Assembly: GCF_023015865.1 (NCBI RefSeq)
Contig: NZ_JALKBC010000008.1
Span: 62,001-126,000, forward strand
Direction of reading: 5' to 3'
Origin: Arenibacter sp. F26102
GTDB taxonomy: Bacteria > Bacteroidota > Bacteroidia > Flavobacteriales > Flavobacteriaceae
DNA: 64,000 nucleotides
Positions 8,503 through 16,511 of the stretch are shown here, piece by piece. The notes beneath the pieces were generated by a model. It did no database searches. It was given only the letters and a program-made list of their open reading frames with translations, and had not been told where the DNA came from. Position 1 is the stretch's first letter. Each line of letters opens with the position of its first letter. A program made the translations under genes and the position numbers.

Positions 8503-9090
8503 CTAATTGGAAAATAACCCATTAATTTTAGCATATTGCAGTAACATTATGGTCTTGGCGTCCTTTATTTCTCCCGAAGCTATCATAGCCAATGCTCTAT
8601 CAAAAGGCAACTCCAATACTTCAATATTTTCCGTTTCGGATTCTGCTCCGCCACCATCGCTCACCTTCATTTTTTCTTCGTAAGATCCAATAAAAAAATA
8701 TAGAACTTCGGTTACGGAACCGGGAGACATGTAGGATTCGAATACCTTTTCCACATGATCTAATTTATATCCTGTTTCCTCCTCCGTCTCCTTTTTAATG
8801 CAATCCTCCGGATGGTCACCGTCCAACAGACCGGCACAGACTTCTATCATCATGCCCGACTCGTTGCCGTTAATGTACGTTGGCATTCTAAACTGTCTTG
8901 TAAGGATAACACTTCCTTTCTTTTTGTTGTACAATAGGATAGCTGCACCATTACCCCTATCATATGCTTCACGGGATTGAGATTCCCAATTCCCATCCGC
9001 TTTTAGATAATCAAAAGTTATCTTTTCAAGTTTATACCAGTTGTTGGATAAAAGTTCCCTATTTACGTTTCTTACTTTATTGCTTTTCAC
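8503..9090 (-). CDS. nudK: Nudix hydrolase of the GDP-mannose pyrophosphatase (NudK) type
   Basis: 195 residues closely resembling E. coli NudK along its whole length: [53 protein letters not shown] and [10 protein letters not shown]. The Nudix box is [10 protein letters not shown] (about 113-122), with the metal-binding glutamates present and lysine in place of the consensus arginine. Such enzymes split GDP-mannose or ADP-sugars into nucleotide and sugar phosphate. On the minus strand a TAGATTTG box lies 30 bases upstream of the ATG (plus-strand 9120-9127), a good -7 element. It probably leads a short nudK-msrA operon. Confidence 0.88.
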   Translation of the reverse strand: MKSNKVRNVNRELLSNNWYKLEKITFDYLKADGNWESQSREAYDRGNGAAILLYNKKKGSVILTRQFRMPTYINGNESGMMIEVCAGLLDGDHPEDCIKKETEEETGYKLDHVEKVFESYMSPGSVTEVLYFFIGSYEEKMKVSDGGGAESETENIEVLELPFDRALAMIASGEIKDAKTIMLLQYAKINGLFSN

Positions 9091-9119
9091 TTTGGGAAGG
9101 TTATTTTATTAATTTCATA

Positions 9120-9127
9120 CAAATCTA
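9120..9127 (-). promoter_or_regulatory. Candidate -7 promoter box (TAGATTTG) of nudK-msrA
   Basis: The minus strand reads TAGATTTG, a full match to the Bacteroidota TAnnTTTG box. The predicted transcription start is about 24 bases before the nudK ATG at 9090. No convincing TTG at -33 was found. Confidence 0.45.
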
Positions 9128-9266
9128 GGGATTTTAAATATCCAGATAACGGTGATAATAAATTTCATTTTGAATAGGGTATATAGACTTTAATGCAATT
9201 GTTACAGGAATAGTCCAATCAACAAGATAAAGTCTTTTTCAACGGAACTCCATATGCCCATTGGGA

Positions 9267-9307
9267 GCGCTGCAACGTATAATTAATACGTCATCGGTTT
9301 GTAGCGC
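9267..9307. repeat. 41-base two-level inverted repeat
   Basis: Outer arms GCGCTGCAA (9267-9275) and TTGTAGCGC (9299-9307) pair over nine positions with one G-T wobble. Inside them, ACGTAT-AATTA-ATACGT (9275-9291) forms a second six-base-pair hairpin. No T run follows on either strand, so it is not an ordinary terminator. It could be an RNA structure or the remnant of a mobile-element end. Confidence 0.5.
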
Positions 9308-9434
9308 GTATCTGTTTAAGTCGGAAAGAAAGTTTCGCCTCCACTGCCTCCTTTACAAAATGATCGGTTTTATCTACAGATATTCCCTATGTAAACAATT
9401 GTCCTTCAACAATAAATTTTTCAACAGCCTACCC

Positions 9435-10088
9435 TTACACAGTAACCGCCTTGTTCAAATACCTTCTAAAGGGCAGCATTTCCATATAAATAGAGATTAC
9501 CTTCTCCTTAAAACCAGGCAGTAAAACTTCTTCTTGGGTCAAGGGATGCATTACGGCAAAGGTCTTATTGCGCAATAGATCTATATGTGGATGGTCATTG
9601 GAAAATCCTTTGGGTGCTTTCTTTAGGGTTTCATCCAGAACCAGCTCCCCAAAGGTTTCTTTAAATGTCTTTTTATTCAGAATTTTTTTGAGTTCTTCAC
9701 CGTCATAATCAATGGCCTCACGAATACTTTTTAAGGTTTTGGGGTCTGGTCTCCAAATTCCACCGGCCAGCATAGAACTACTAAGTCCAATCTCAACATA
9801 AAAGTCACCCGTATTGGGCGCCTTATCCAGCCCTGCCCCAAAATGGTCCTTGTAAGTAGGTTTATTGGGATGAAACATTAAATTATTATTGATGCGATTT
9901 ATTCCTTTTTTACCCGGTGTGCCATAGTATTCATTATCCACGGCCGCCAAGGCAAGATCCAAATCATTCAACCATCCTATATATTCGTCCCTAACTTCTT
10001 TATACCAATTTCGGTTTTTATCCATCCAATCCTTGGAATTGTTCTGGTTGAGCTGGGTTAGAAATTTAAACAGGGAATTAAAATTCAT
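9435..10088 (-). CDS. DUF2461 (TIGR02453) family protein
   Basis: 217 residues matching the DUF2461 pattern: an N-terminal F-x-F-L-x-x-L-N-x-N-N-S-K-D-W-M-D-x-N-R motif, an R-I-x-x-x-x-M-F-x-x-x-K-x-P-Y-K-like segment (NRINNNLMFHPNKPTYKDHFGA), and GFYxE-like DFYVEIGLSSSMLAGGIWRP. The family is widespread and has no established biochemical role. There is no signal peptide or membrane segment. It lies 46 bases downstream of the AIM24 gene on the same strand, so co-transcription is possible. Confidence 0.85.
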   Translation of the reverse strand: MNFNSLFKFLTQLNQNNSKDWMDKNRNWYKEVRDEYIGWLNDLDLALAAVDNEYYGTPGKKGINRINNNLMFHPNKPTYKDHFGAGLDKAPNTGDFYVEIGLSSSMLAGGIWRPDPKTLKSIREAIDYDGEELKKILNKKTFKETFGELVLDETLKKAPKGFSNDHPHIDLLRNKTFAVMHPLTQEEVLLPGFKEKVISIYMEMLPFRRYLNKAVTV

Positions 10089-10134
10089 TATTAGGATATG
10101 TTATGATAGGTAATATTATGGATTATTAAATTCT

Positions 10135-10932
10135 TTAAAATCGGTTATCCCCGTCCAATAGATCGCCCAAGCCACCTAAAATACTTCCTTCTCCCTTATC
10201 CTTCCCTCCTCTTGGAATTGATGCCAAGATTCTTCCGGCCAATCGGCTAAAAGGCAACGACTGAATATAAACAGTACCAGGACCCCTTAAGGTGGCATAA
10301 AACAGACCTTCACCTCCAAAGATGGTATTTTTAATTCCACCAATAAATTCTATATCATAATCCACATCCTTTGTAAAGCCAATAATACAGCCGGTATCGA
10401 CTTTTAGAGTTTCGCCAGGGCCCAATATTTTTTTAGCTATGGTACCACCAGCGTGTACAAAAGCCATTCCGTCTCCCTCTAATTTTTGCATGATAAATCC
10501 TTCTCCCCCAAAAAGTCCACGACCTAGTTTTTTTGAGAATTCAATACCTACGGAAACCCCTTTTGCTGCACATAAAAAAGCATCTTTCTGACAAATAAAC
10601 TTTCCTTGGAATTCAGTAAGGTCTATTGGAATAATTTTACCTGGATACGGGGAAGCAAAACTCACTTGCTTTTTACCGTGACCTATATTTAAAAATGCCG
10701 TCATAAAGAGGCTTTCCCCTGTCAGCAATCGCTTGCCAGCAGAGAACAATTTGCCCAGGACACTGTTGTCCTGATTGGATCCATCCCCGAATATGGTATC
10801 CATTTTAATGTCGGAATCCATCATCATAAAACTCCCTGCTTCCGCCACAACTGCCTCCTGGGGATCTAATTCAATTTCTACATATTGCATTTCCTCACCA
10901 TAAATCACAAAGTCTATTTCGTGTGCATTCAT
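10135..10932 (-). CDS. AIM24 / TIGR00266 family protein
   Basis: 265 residues with the AIM24 features: an early MQYVEIELDPQEAVVAEAGSFMMMDSDI segment, many glycines in short beta-strand repeats (GRGLFGGEGFIMQKLEGDGMAFVHAGG), and a glycine-rich C-terminus. The fold is a tryptophan-RNA-binding-attenuation-like beta helix, and the bacterial role is unknown. No signal or membrane segment is visible. It is followed on the same strand by the DUF2461 gene. Upstream (10,933-11,101) lies a degenerate 8-base periodic repeat rather than an evident promoter. Confidence 0.86.
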   Translation of the reverse strand: MNAHEIDFVIYGEEMQYVEIELDPQEAVVAEAGSFMMMDSDIKMDTIFGDGSNQDNSVLGKLFSAGKRLLTGESLFMTAFLNIGHGKKQVSFASPYPGKIIPIDLTEFQGKFICQKDAFLCAAKGVSVGIEFSKKLGRGLFGGEGFIMQKLEGDGMAFVHAGGTIAKKILGPGETLKVDTGCIIGFTKDVDYDIEFIGGIKNTIFGGEGLFYATLRGPGTVYIQSLPFSRLAGRILASIPRGGKDKGEGSILGGLGDLLDGDNRF

Positions 10933-11027
10933 ATTCTAACTTTATTATTTTGATTTTTTTCAAACTATTAGTACCAAAAACTACCGTTCTGTTACAATGT
11001 TCCAATAGTATATTGGTAAGGTGGCCT

Positions 11028-11107
11028 AATTGGTAAATTGATCCATTAGTGCATTCTTACATTACTACATTGATTCATTGGCAAATTAAACAATTGGAAC
11101 ATTAACC
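11028..11107. repeat. Degenerate 8-base tandem array, (A/C)ATTnnnn x 10
   Basis: On the plus strand an AATT or CATT tetramer occurs at 11028, 11036, 11044, 11052, 11060, 11068, 11076, 11084, 11092 and 11100, always exactly eight bases apart, while the other four bases of each unit vary. The last unit overlaps the stop codon of the DUF4442 gene, so on the minus strand the array is the start of that gene's 3' untranslated region. A shorter array of the same kind lies at 33418-33447, also right after a minus-strand stop codon. Confidence 0.75.
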
Positions 11108-11557
11108 CTTAACCTTAAGGGTCCATTCAAAATTAAAGGTTGAAACTACAATACCCTCTTCATTGACCCCAACGGATTTCATCCACACGGTCTGTCCCTC
11201 CCCTGTAGCAATAGTATTCTTTATGGCATCGGAAATAAGATGCCCATCTGTACAGGTAAAGGTGATTTTACCAGTGGCTTTCTTTGAAAAATTAGCATTA
11301 TTGTTCGCCACCAACATCGAAATATTCCTTCCACTTTTCCTAATCTGATTCATTACCATGGCTCCTGTTGTTAGTTCCGCCGCCATTCCTTGAACAGCCC
11401 AAAACAAGGATTTAAAAGGATTTTGATTTATCCACCTATGTCTAACGGTTACAATGGCTTTTTGATCATCAATATACCTTAAACGCACTCCTGTCCACCA
11501 AACGGCAGGTAGCTTAAAAAAACTGAACATGTTTATTTTACTCGCATCTGATGCCAT
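11102..11557 (-). CDS. DUF4442 hot-dog-fold protein (thioesterase-like)
   Basis: 151 residues. The segments MFSFFKLPAVWWTGVRLRYIDDQKAIVTVRHRWINQNPF and GAMVMNQIRKSGRNISMLVANNNANFSKKATGKI are characteristic of DUF4442 proteins, which share the hot-dog fold of acyl-CoA thioesterases of the YiiD/PaaI type. A catalytic assignment is not possible because the usual active-site residues are not clearly conserved. It is cytoplasmic, with no membrane segment. It is transcribed towards the AIM24 gene, with the 8-base array starting at its stop codon, and divergently from the DUF4870 gene. Confidence 0.75.
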   Translation of the reverse strand: MASDASKINMFSFFKLPAVWWTGVRLRYIDDQKAIVTVRHRWINQNPFKSLFWAVQGMAAELTTGAMVMNQIRKSGRNISMLVANNNANFSKKATGKITFTCTDGHLISDAIKNTIATGEGQTVWMKSVGVNEEGIVVSTFNFEWTLKVKG

Positions 11558-11640
11558 AGGTATAGTTTAATTTACTTCAAAAGTATGTAAAATGTACGAA
11601 CAAATAAATGTTAATTTACTGTTAAAATTTAGTACTTTGT

Positions 11641-11673
11641 TTTGCATAGTACCTTCTTTTAGATATATATTTG
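11641..11673 (+). promoter_or_regulatory. Promoter of the DUF4870/PadR/PspC cluster
   Basis: TTTG at 11641-11644 is followed after 21 bases by TATATTTG at 11666-11673. Both elements and the spacing fit the Bacteroidota housekeeping promoter (TTG near -33, TAnnTTTG near -7). Transcription would begin about 145 bases before the DUF4870 start codon. Confidence 0.6.
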
Positions 11674-11822
11674 CATAGGAAGTTATTATGTGTAGTAGAT
11701 TTGACTTCCAAAATCCAGTACCCTGATTCATATTTCAGGCTAAATATTAAGTGGAAATCATTATTACTCCATTTTAGAATGGAAAACAAATAGTAAAACC
11801 GTAGAACACTAATTAAAACGCC

Positions 11823-12305
11823 ATGACCGAAACACTTAGTAAATACGAAAAAAATTTGTCGGCCATAATTCATGCCTCAACTTTTTCCAAGTACTTTATC
11901 CCCTTCGGGAACTTTCTCCTGCCATTGATACTTTGGACAGCGAACAAGAAAGATCATGGATTCGTAGACCAAAATGGAAAACAGGCCTTAAATTTTCAGA
12001 TAAGCCTTCTATTGTATTCAATTATACTGGGTATTTTAACTGTGCCTTTCTTTATTGGCATTATTCCAGAAATTATTCATCAGGGAGATTTTGGTTTCGC
12101 GCAGTTCAATAATTTCAATGGATTTAATTTTGATTTTGATTTTAGCCAAATAAAATTGGGCAAACTACTCTGGCCTTTGGGAATAGCTGTAGTTGCACAG
12201 TTGGGACTTTTTTTGGTGAATATAGTTTATACCATCCTAGCTACCATTCGTACCAGTGAAGGACAGGATTTTAAATACCCAATAAGTATAACATTTATAA
12301 AATAA
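11823..12305 (+). CDS. DUF4870 integral membrane protein
   Basis: 160 residues. The pattern of DUF4870 is clear: HASTFSKYFIPFGNFLLPLILW (membrane segment 1), the conserved VDQNGKQALNFQ signature, then two or three further membrane segments (about 60-83, 110-140). An F/N/D-rich loop (QFNNFNGFNFDFDFSQ, about residues 94-109) separates the segments. The function of the family is unknown. In Bacteroidota it often sits next to PadR and PspC genes, as it does here (124 bases upstream of the PadR gene), pointing to an envelope-stress role for the module; that is inference from neighbours. Confidence 0.84.
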   Translation: MTETLSKYEKNLSAIIHASTFSKYFIPFGNFLLPLILWTANKKDHGFVDQNGKQALNFQISLLLYSIILGILTVPFFIGIIPEIIHQGDFGFAQFNNFNGFNFDFDFSQIKLGKLLWPLGIAVVAQLGLFLVNIVYTILATIRTSEGQDFKYPISITFIK

Positions 12306-12429
12306 CACATAATCAAATTAGTACTCATCACACTAATTACGGAGTTTATTCATCTAATCAGTCAAAAGTGAAACACTTAAATGCGATCATCAAAAAAACG
12401 AACAGTTAAATTATTATAATCATGCAACT

Positions 12430-12765
12430 ATGAATATTGAAAATACAAAAGCACAGATGCGCAAGGGAGTCTTGGAGTACTGCATACTTTCCATTCTCAA
12501 CGGAAAGGACAAGTATACCTCCGAAATTCTGGACACCTTAAAAGACGCTAAAATGCTAGTAGTGGAAGGTACTATTTATCCACTCCTCACACGACTAAAA
12601 AATGCGGGACTTCTTAATTATCGTTGGGAAGAATCTACATCAGGCCCCCCAAGAAAATACTACACCCTAACCGAAACAGGTAAACTTTTTCTAAAAGAAT
12701 TGGATACCACTTGGGATGAATTAAGAAATGCGACGAACCTCGTAACCAAAACAAAAAACAACTAA
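12430..12765 (+). CDS. PadR-family transcriptional regulator
   Basis: 111 residues forming one winged helix-turn-helix domain of PadR type: RKGVLEYCILSILNGKDKYTSEILDTLKD, then EGTIYPLLTRLKNAGLLNYRWEES and GPPRKYYTLTETGKLFL. There is no effector domain; PadR proteins of this size bind DNA as dimers and usually repress their own operon. It lies three bases before the PspC-domain gene, so the two are almost certainly co-transcribed and the PspC protein is its probable target. Confidence 0.92.
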   Translation: MNIENTKAQMRKGVLEYCILSILNGKDKYTSEILDTLKDAKMLVVEGTIYPLLTRLKNAGLLNYRWEESTSGPPRKYYTLTETGKLFLKELDTTWDELRNATNLVTKTKNN

Positions 12766-12768
12766 AAA

Positions 12769-14523
12769 ATGAACAAGACAATAAATATAAATCTGGCCAA
12801 TTTATTCTTTCATATAGATGAAGTAGCCTATAGCAAACTTCAACGCTATTTAGAGGCCATAAAACGCTCTTTCGCCAATACCAGTGGTAGTGACGAGATT
12901 ATAGCGGATATAGAAGCCAGAATTGCCGAACTCTTCCATGAAAAAATGGAAAACGAAAGACAGGTAATTACAGAAAAGGAAGTGGACGAGATTATAGGCA
13001 TAATGGGACAACCGGAAGATTATATGGTTGATGAGGACATTTTTGAGGATCAACCAAAAACTTCCAAAAACCAGGGACGTGTAAGGAAATTATATCGGGA
13101 CGTAGACAATAAGTATATTGGAGGTGTATCTGCTGGTCTGGGGCATTATTTTGGCATAGACGCCCTCTGGGTTAGACTGTTATGGATCCTACTGACCATT
13201 TTTAGCTGGGGAGGATTTGTATTTATCTATGGTCTACTGTGGATATTAATTCCCGAGGCCGTTACTACTGCCCAGAAGTTGGACATGCGCGGTGAAGCGG
13301 TTAACATAAGTAATATTGAAAAAAAAGTAAAGGAAGGTTTTGACGACGTAGCCGAGAAAGTAAAAAACGTGGACTATGAAAAAGTGGGAACCAAGGTTAA
13401 AGATGGTAGTAGGAGCTTTTTTAACGCCATTGCCGATATTATTATGTTTTTTTTTAAGATCATTGGCAAATTTATTGGGATTATACTGATCATAATCGGT
13501 GCTTCTGGAATTGTTGCATTGTTCGTGGGTCTTTTTACCGTTGGTATATTGGATATTATACACCTACCAGGCATAGATTTTTATTATATGGTGAACTCAA
13601 CCAATACCCCTGTTTGGCTGGTATCCCTACTGGGCTTTTTCGCAATAGGGATTCCCTTTTTCTTTCTCATGTACCTAGGCTTAAAGATTTTGGTGAACAA
13701 CTTAAAATCTATTGGTAATGTTGCAAAATTTACACTTTTGGGATTGTGGTTGATCGCTATTATTTTATTGGCCGTTTTTGGCATAAGACAAGCAGCTGCC
13801 CACGCCTATACCGGTAATGTTTCAGTAGAGCAGGAACTGGCCTTCCAGCAGCCGGACCAACCCATGAAAATCATTTTGAAGTCCGGTTCACATCTAAATA
13901 ATGGCAATAAAATTGGAATAAACGGGGTAGTTCTGGATTACACTGAAAATGGTGAAGAAGTACTGGTTTCGGAAGATGTTCGTCTAAACCTTAAAATGTC
14001 CAAAGATTCCATTGCCCGTATCGAGATACGTAAGAATGCCAATGGGAATTCTTTTAAAAGTGCCACTGAGACTGCGGACGAAGTGAACTATAATTATGAT
14101 TTGCAAGGAAACACTTTAATATTGGACGATTTTTTGACTACCGCCAAAGAAAATAAATACAGGGACCAGGAAGTAAGAATAGTTCTATATATCCCAGAGG
14201 GCACCGTATTGGCATATGAAAGCGACAATAATCATTGTTGGACAATGAGAGCTCCCTTGGATCGCGACATGAATGGTTGTGAAATGACCAAATACCTATG
14301 GAAAATGAATGTAAATGGGAAACTAGTATGCCAAAATTGTCCTGTTACTGTAGAAAGCTATGATGATGATAATAATGGTAAAATAATCATAAATGAGGAT
14401 GGAGTGGATATAGATATAAAAGGAGACGGGGATAATTTTAAACTAAAAATCGACGAAAAGGGCGTACAGTTTAAAACGAAGGACAGTAGAAAAACGGTAA
14501 TAAAAAAAGATACAGTTCAGTAG
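12769..14523 (+). CDS. PspC-domain membrane protein with cytoplasmic and periplasmic extensions
   Basis: 584 residues. An N-terminal soluble segment (about 1-100) resembles the small helical domain found in front of many Bacteroidota PspC proteins (EIIADIEARIAELFHEK). The PspC domain follows (about 106-165: RKLYRDVDNKYIGGVSAGLGHYFGID, then WVRLLWIL... and the end motif LIPEA). Further membrane segments lie at about 222-262, 283-308 and 320-345. The last 230 residues are soluble, acidic and rich in D, N and K. PspC proteins sense or respond to inner-membrane stress. Transcription is shared with the PadR gene three bases upstream. Confidence 0.87.
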   Translation: MNKTININLANLFFHIDEVAYSKLQRYLEAIKRSFANTSGSDEIIADIEARIAELFHEKMENERQVITEKEVDEIIGIMGQPEDYMVDEDIFEDQPKTSKNQGRVRKLYRDVDNKYIGGVSAGLGHYFGIDALWVRLLWILLTIFSWGGFVFIYGLLWILIPEAVTTAQKLDMRGEAVNISNIEKKVKEGFDDVAEKVKNVDYEKVGTKVKDGSRSFFNAIADIIMFFFKIIGKFIGIILIIIGASGIVALFVGLFTVGILDIIHLPGIDFYYMVNSTNTPVWLVSLLGFFAIGIPFFFLMYLGLKILVNNLKSIGNVAKFTLLGLWLIAIILLAVFGIRQAAAHAYTGNVSVEQELAFQQPDQPMKIILKSGSHLNNGNKIGINGVVLDYTENGEEVLVSEDVRLNLKMSKDSIARIEIRKNANGNSFKSATETADEVNYNYDLQGNTLILDDFLTTAKENKYRDQEVRIVLYIPEGTVLAYESDNNHCWTMRAPLDRDMNGCEMTKYLWKMNVNGKLVCQNCPVTVESYDDDNNGKIIINEDGVDIDIKGDGDNFKLKIDEKGVQFKTKDSRKTVIKKDTVQ

Positions 14524-14651
14524 GCACTTGTAACAGCTCAGTAATATATAGTGGGTTTAAAGAAACCTAATTAGTATTTTTATTTAATCATTAATCAATC
14601 CTTGAACACCTCTTTCCCCCAGGGTTTATTTCAAGCCAAAAAACAACAATC

Positions 14652-15377
14652 ATGACAACACTAGCAAGAATTACCATCACCCTTATCTTGGCAATTTTAT
14701 TTTCTTCCTGCGGTTTCGATATTAATATTGGAAACGGCAAGAAGGGAAATGGAATTGTTGAAGAAGACCATCGTGCCGTTAACTCGGATTTTACCGCTAT
14801 TTCAGCCTCTGAGGGTTTGGATGTTTATGTTACCCAAGGCAATGATTTCGAAATTGTAGTGGAAGCGGACAAAAATATAATAGACCTTATAGGAACCGAT
14901 ATTAAAAATGGTACATTACGAATTCATGCCATCGAAAATATTGGTAGGGCTACCAAAAAAGTTTACGTTACCTTACCAGTAATTAACACTTTGGAAACTT
15001 CCAGTGGTGCTGCCCTGACTACCAAAAATGCCATTAGCGCACAAAATATCGATTTAAGTGCCAGTAGTGGTTCCAATCTTCAAATAGAGGAACTCAAGGC
15101 ATTGAATGTAATAGCGGAATGCAGTAGCGGGGCCCATATTAGGCTGGCCGGAGAAACAGAAACACTCAACAGCAGTGCAAGTAGTGGCTCAGGAATAAAA
15201 GCTGAAAACTTAAACTCTGCCAAATGTAGTGCCAGTGCCAGTAGTGGCGCTGGTATTACAGTTAATGCATCCGAATCCTTAATAGCAAAAGCTAGTAGCG
15301 GCGGAAATATACGCTATACAGGAAATGCCACTGTAGAACATAAAAAATCGAGCTCTGGAAGCGTAAGTGCACTCTAA
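14652..15377 (+). CDS. Lipoprotein with a head GIN (DUF2807) domain
   Basis: 241 residues: a lipoprotein signal (ITLILAILFSSC, cysteine at 20) and one DUF2807 domain spanning most of the rest. DUF2807 is a right-handed beta-helix built of repeating strands, here seen as recurrent S-A-S-S-G-S/A patterns between residues 130 and 235. Its start, FTAISASEGLDVYVTQGNDFEIVVEADKN, is typical. Such proteins are exposed on the outer membrane or in the periplasm, and their role is unknown. It follows the PspC gene after 128 bases with no terminator I can see, and a good terminator lies 46 bases after its stop, so it may close the DUF4870-PadR-PspC-GIN transcript. Confidence 0.85.
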   Translation: MTTLARITITLILAILFSSCGFDINIGNGKKGNGIVEEDHRAVNSDFTAISASEGLDVYVTQGNDFEIVVEADKNIIDLIGTDIKNGTLRIHAIENIGRATKKVYVTLPVINTLETSSGAALTTKNAISAQNIDLSASSGSNLQIEELKALNVIAECSSGAHIRLAGETETLNSSASSGSGIKAENLNSAKCSASASSGAGITVNASESLIAKASSGGNIRYTGNATVEHKKSSSGSVSAL

Positions 15378-15423
15378 ATTACAAACAAGGCCTTGGCAAC
15401 AACTGTATTGCACAAATGTTGAT

Positions 15424-15451
15424 AAAACCCATTGAGATTTCAATGGGTTTT
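15424..15451 (+). terminator. Rho-independent terminator after the GIN-domain gene
   Basis: The hairpin AAAACCCATTG / CAATGGGTTTT has an 11-base-pair stem and a 6-base loop. The T run on its 3' arm serves the plus strand; the symmetrical A run could also terminate minus-strand transcripts. It separates the PspC module from the epimerase gene. Confidence 0.82.
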
Positions 15452-15500
15452 GACTTTCCAATACATTAGCTTTCTTTATATTCGTTCTATAAATTTTGGT

Positions 15501-16511
15501 ATGAAAATAAAGATTAAAAAATACGTACTCCCTTTAAAACACACTTTCAGCATTTCCAGGGAATCCCATGATTTTCAAGATTCTATGATCGTTTCTTTGG
15601 AACTGGATGGTAAAACGGGCCATGGCGAGGCAACTTCCAACCCCTATTACAAAATAACCTTTGAAACCATGCAGGCAGAGATTGAAAATGTTAGAAATGA
15701 CATTGAGCAATTCAATTTTAAGGAACCCGAAGCATTCCATGCATTTTTGGTTTCAAAGAATCTGAGCAATTTTGCCATTTGTGCATTAGATTTAGCTGCC
15801 AATGATTTATTTGGAAAAATACAAGGCAAACCCCTGTATGACTTATGGAATACGGACAACAGCACTTATCCGATAACCAATTATACCATAGGATTGGACT
15901 CCATTGAAAAAATGGTGGATAAAATGAAAGAAATGCCCTGGCCCATATATAAAATTAAACTTGGCACCGATAAGGACGTGGAGATTGTAAGGGAGTTGCG
16001 CAAACATACGGATGCTATTTTTAGGGTTGATGCCAATTGTGCATGGACCGCTGAAGAAACCATCCTGAATGCCCCATATTTAAAGGTATTGGGTGTGGAG
16101 TTTATTGAGCAACCCCTTAAGGCCGATGATTGGGAAGGCATGGAAAAGGTTATGCATAAAAGTGTTCTGCCCATTATAGCGGATGAAAGCTGTATAGTGG
16201 AAGCCGATGTGGAAAAATGCGGCCTTCATTTTACGGGAATAAACATAAAATTGTCCAAATGCGGTGGGCTTACCCCGGCAAGACGTATGATTGAGAAGGC
16301 CAAGGAAATGGGACTTAAGGTAATGGTAGGTTGTATGACGGAATCTACTGTGGGAATATCGGCCATAGCCCAATTAATTCCACAATTGGATTATGTAGAT
16401 ATGGACGGTGCCATGTTGCTCAAGGAGGACATTGCCGATGGGGTTATTATAAAGGACAATGGAAAAGTAATCTTTCCTTCCGTTGGAGGAAGTGGAATAA
16501 GCTTGCGATAA
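15501..16511 (+). CDS. Dipeptide epimerase (L-Ala-D/L-Glu epimerase type, enolase superfamily)
   Basis: I choose the ATG at 15501 (336 residues); an upstream in-frame start would lie inside the terminator hairpin. The enolase-superfamily active site is complete: KxK at 151-153 (YKIKLG), metal ligands D177 (RVDAN), E203 (FIEQPL) and D228 (ADES), and the second catalytic lysine K250 (INIKLSKCGG). The C-terminal DMDGAMLLKED is typical of dipeptide epimerases. E. coli AEE acts on L-Ala-D-Glu from murein recycling; substrate preference varies in the family and is not provable here. Its TAA overlaps the ATG of the next gene by one base (TAATG), indicating translational coupling. Confidence 0.9.
   Translation: MKIKIKKYVLPLKHTFSISRESHDFQDSMIVSLELDGKTGHGEATSNPYYKITFETMQAEIENVRNDIEQFNFKEPEAFHAFLVSKNLSNFAICALDLAANDLFGKIQGKPLYDLWNTDNSTYPITNYTIGLDSIEKMVDKMKEMPWPIYKIKLGTDKDVEIVRELRKHTDAIFRVDANCAWTAEETILNAPYLKVLGVEFIEQPLKADDWEGMEKVMHKSVLPIIADESCIVEADVEKCGLHFTGINIKLSKCGGLTPARRMIEKAKEMGLKVMVGCMTESTVGISAIAQLIPQLDYVDMDGAMLLKEDIADGVIIKDNGKVIFPSVGGSGISLR

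Larger units (their letters stand above)
9091..9434. other. 344-base gene-free region with a structured inverted repeat
   Basis: No credible coding sequence lies here. A reading frame beginning at 9261 has no recognisable features and runs into the DUF2461 gene on the other strand. The region holds the nudK promoter box at 9120-9127 and an imperfect, two-level inverted repeat at 9267-9307. Confidence 0.55.

Noticed and set aside
9267-9307. The nested inverted repeat as an integron attC site.
   Set aside because: The conserved attC core sequence is absent and there is no integrase or cassette structure around it.
16331-16510. Upstream extension of the PLP-enzyme reading frame to an ATG at 16331.
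   Set aside because: It overlaps the last 60 codons of the epimerase and adds unrelated residues; the ATG at 16511 gives the normal family N-terminus.
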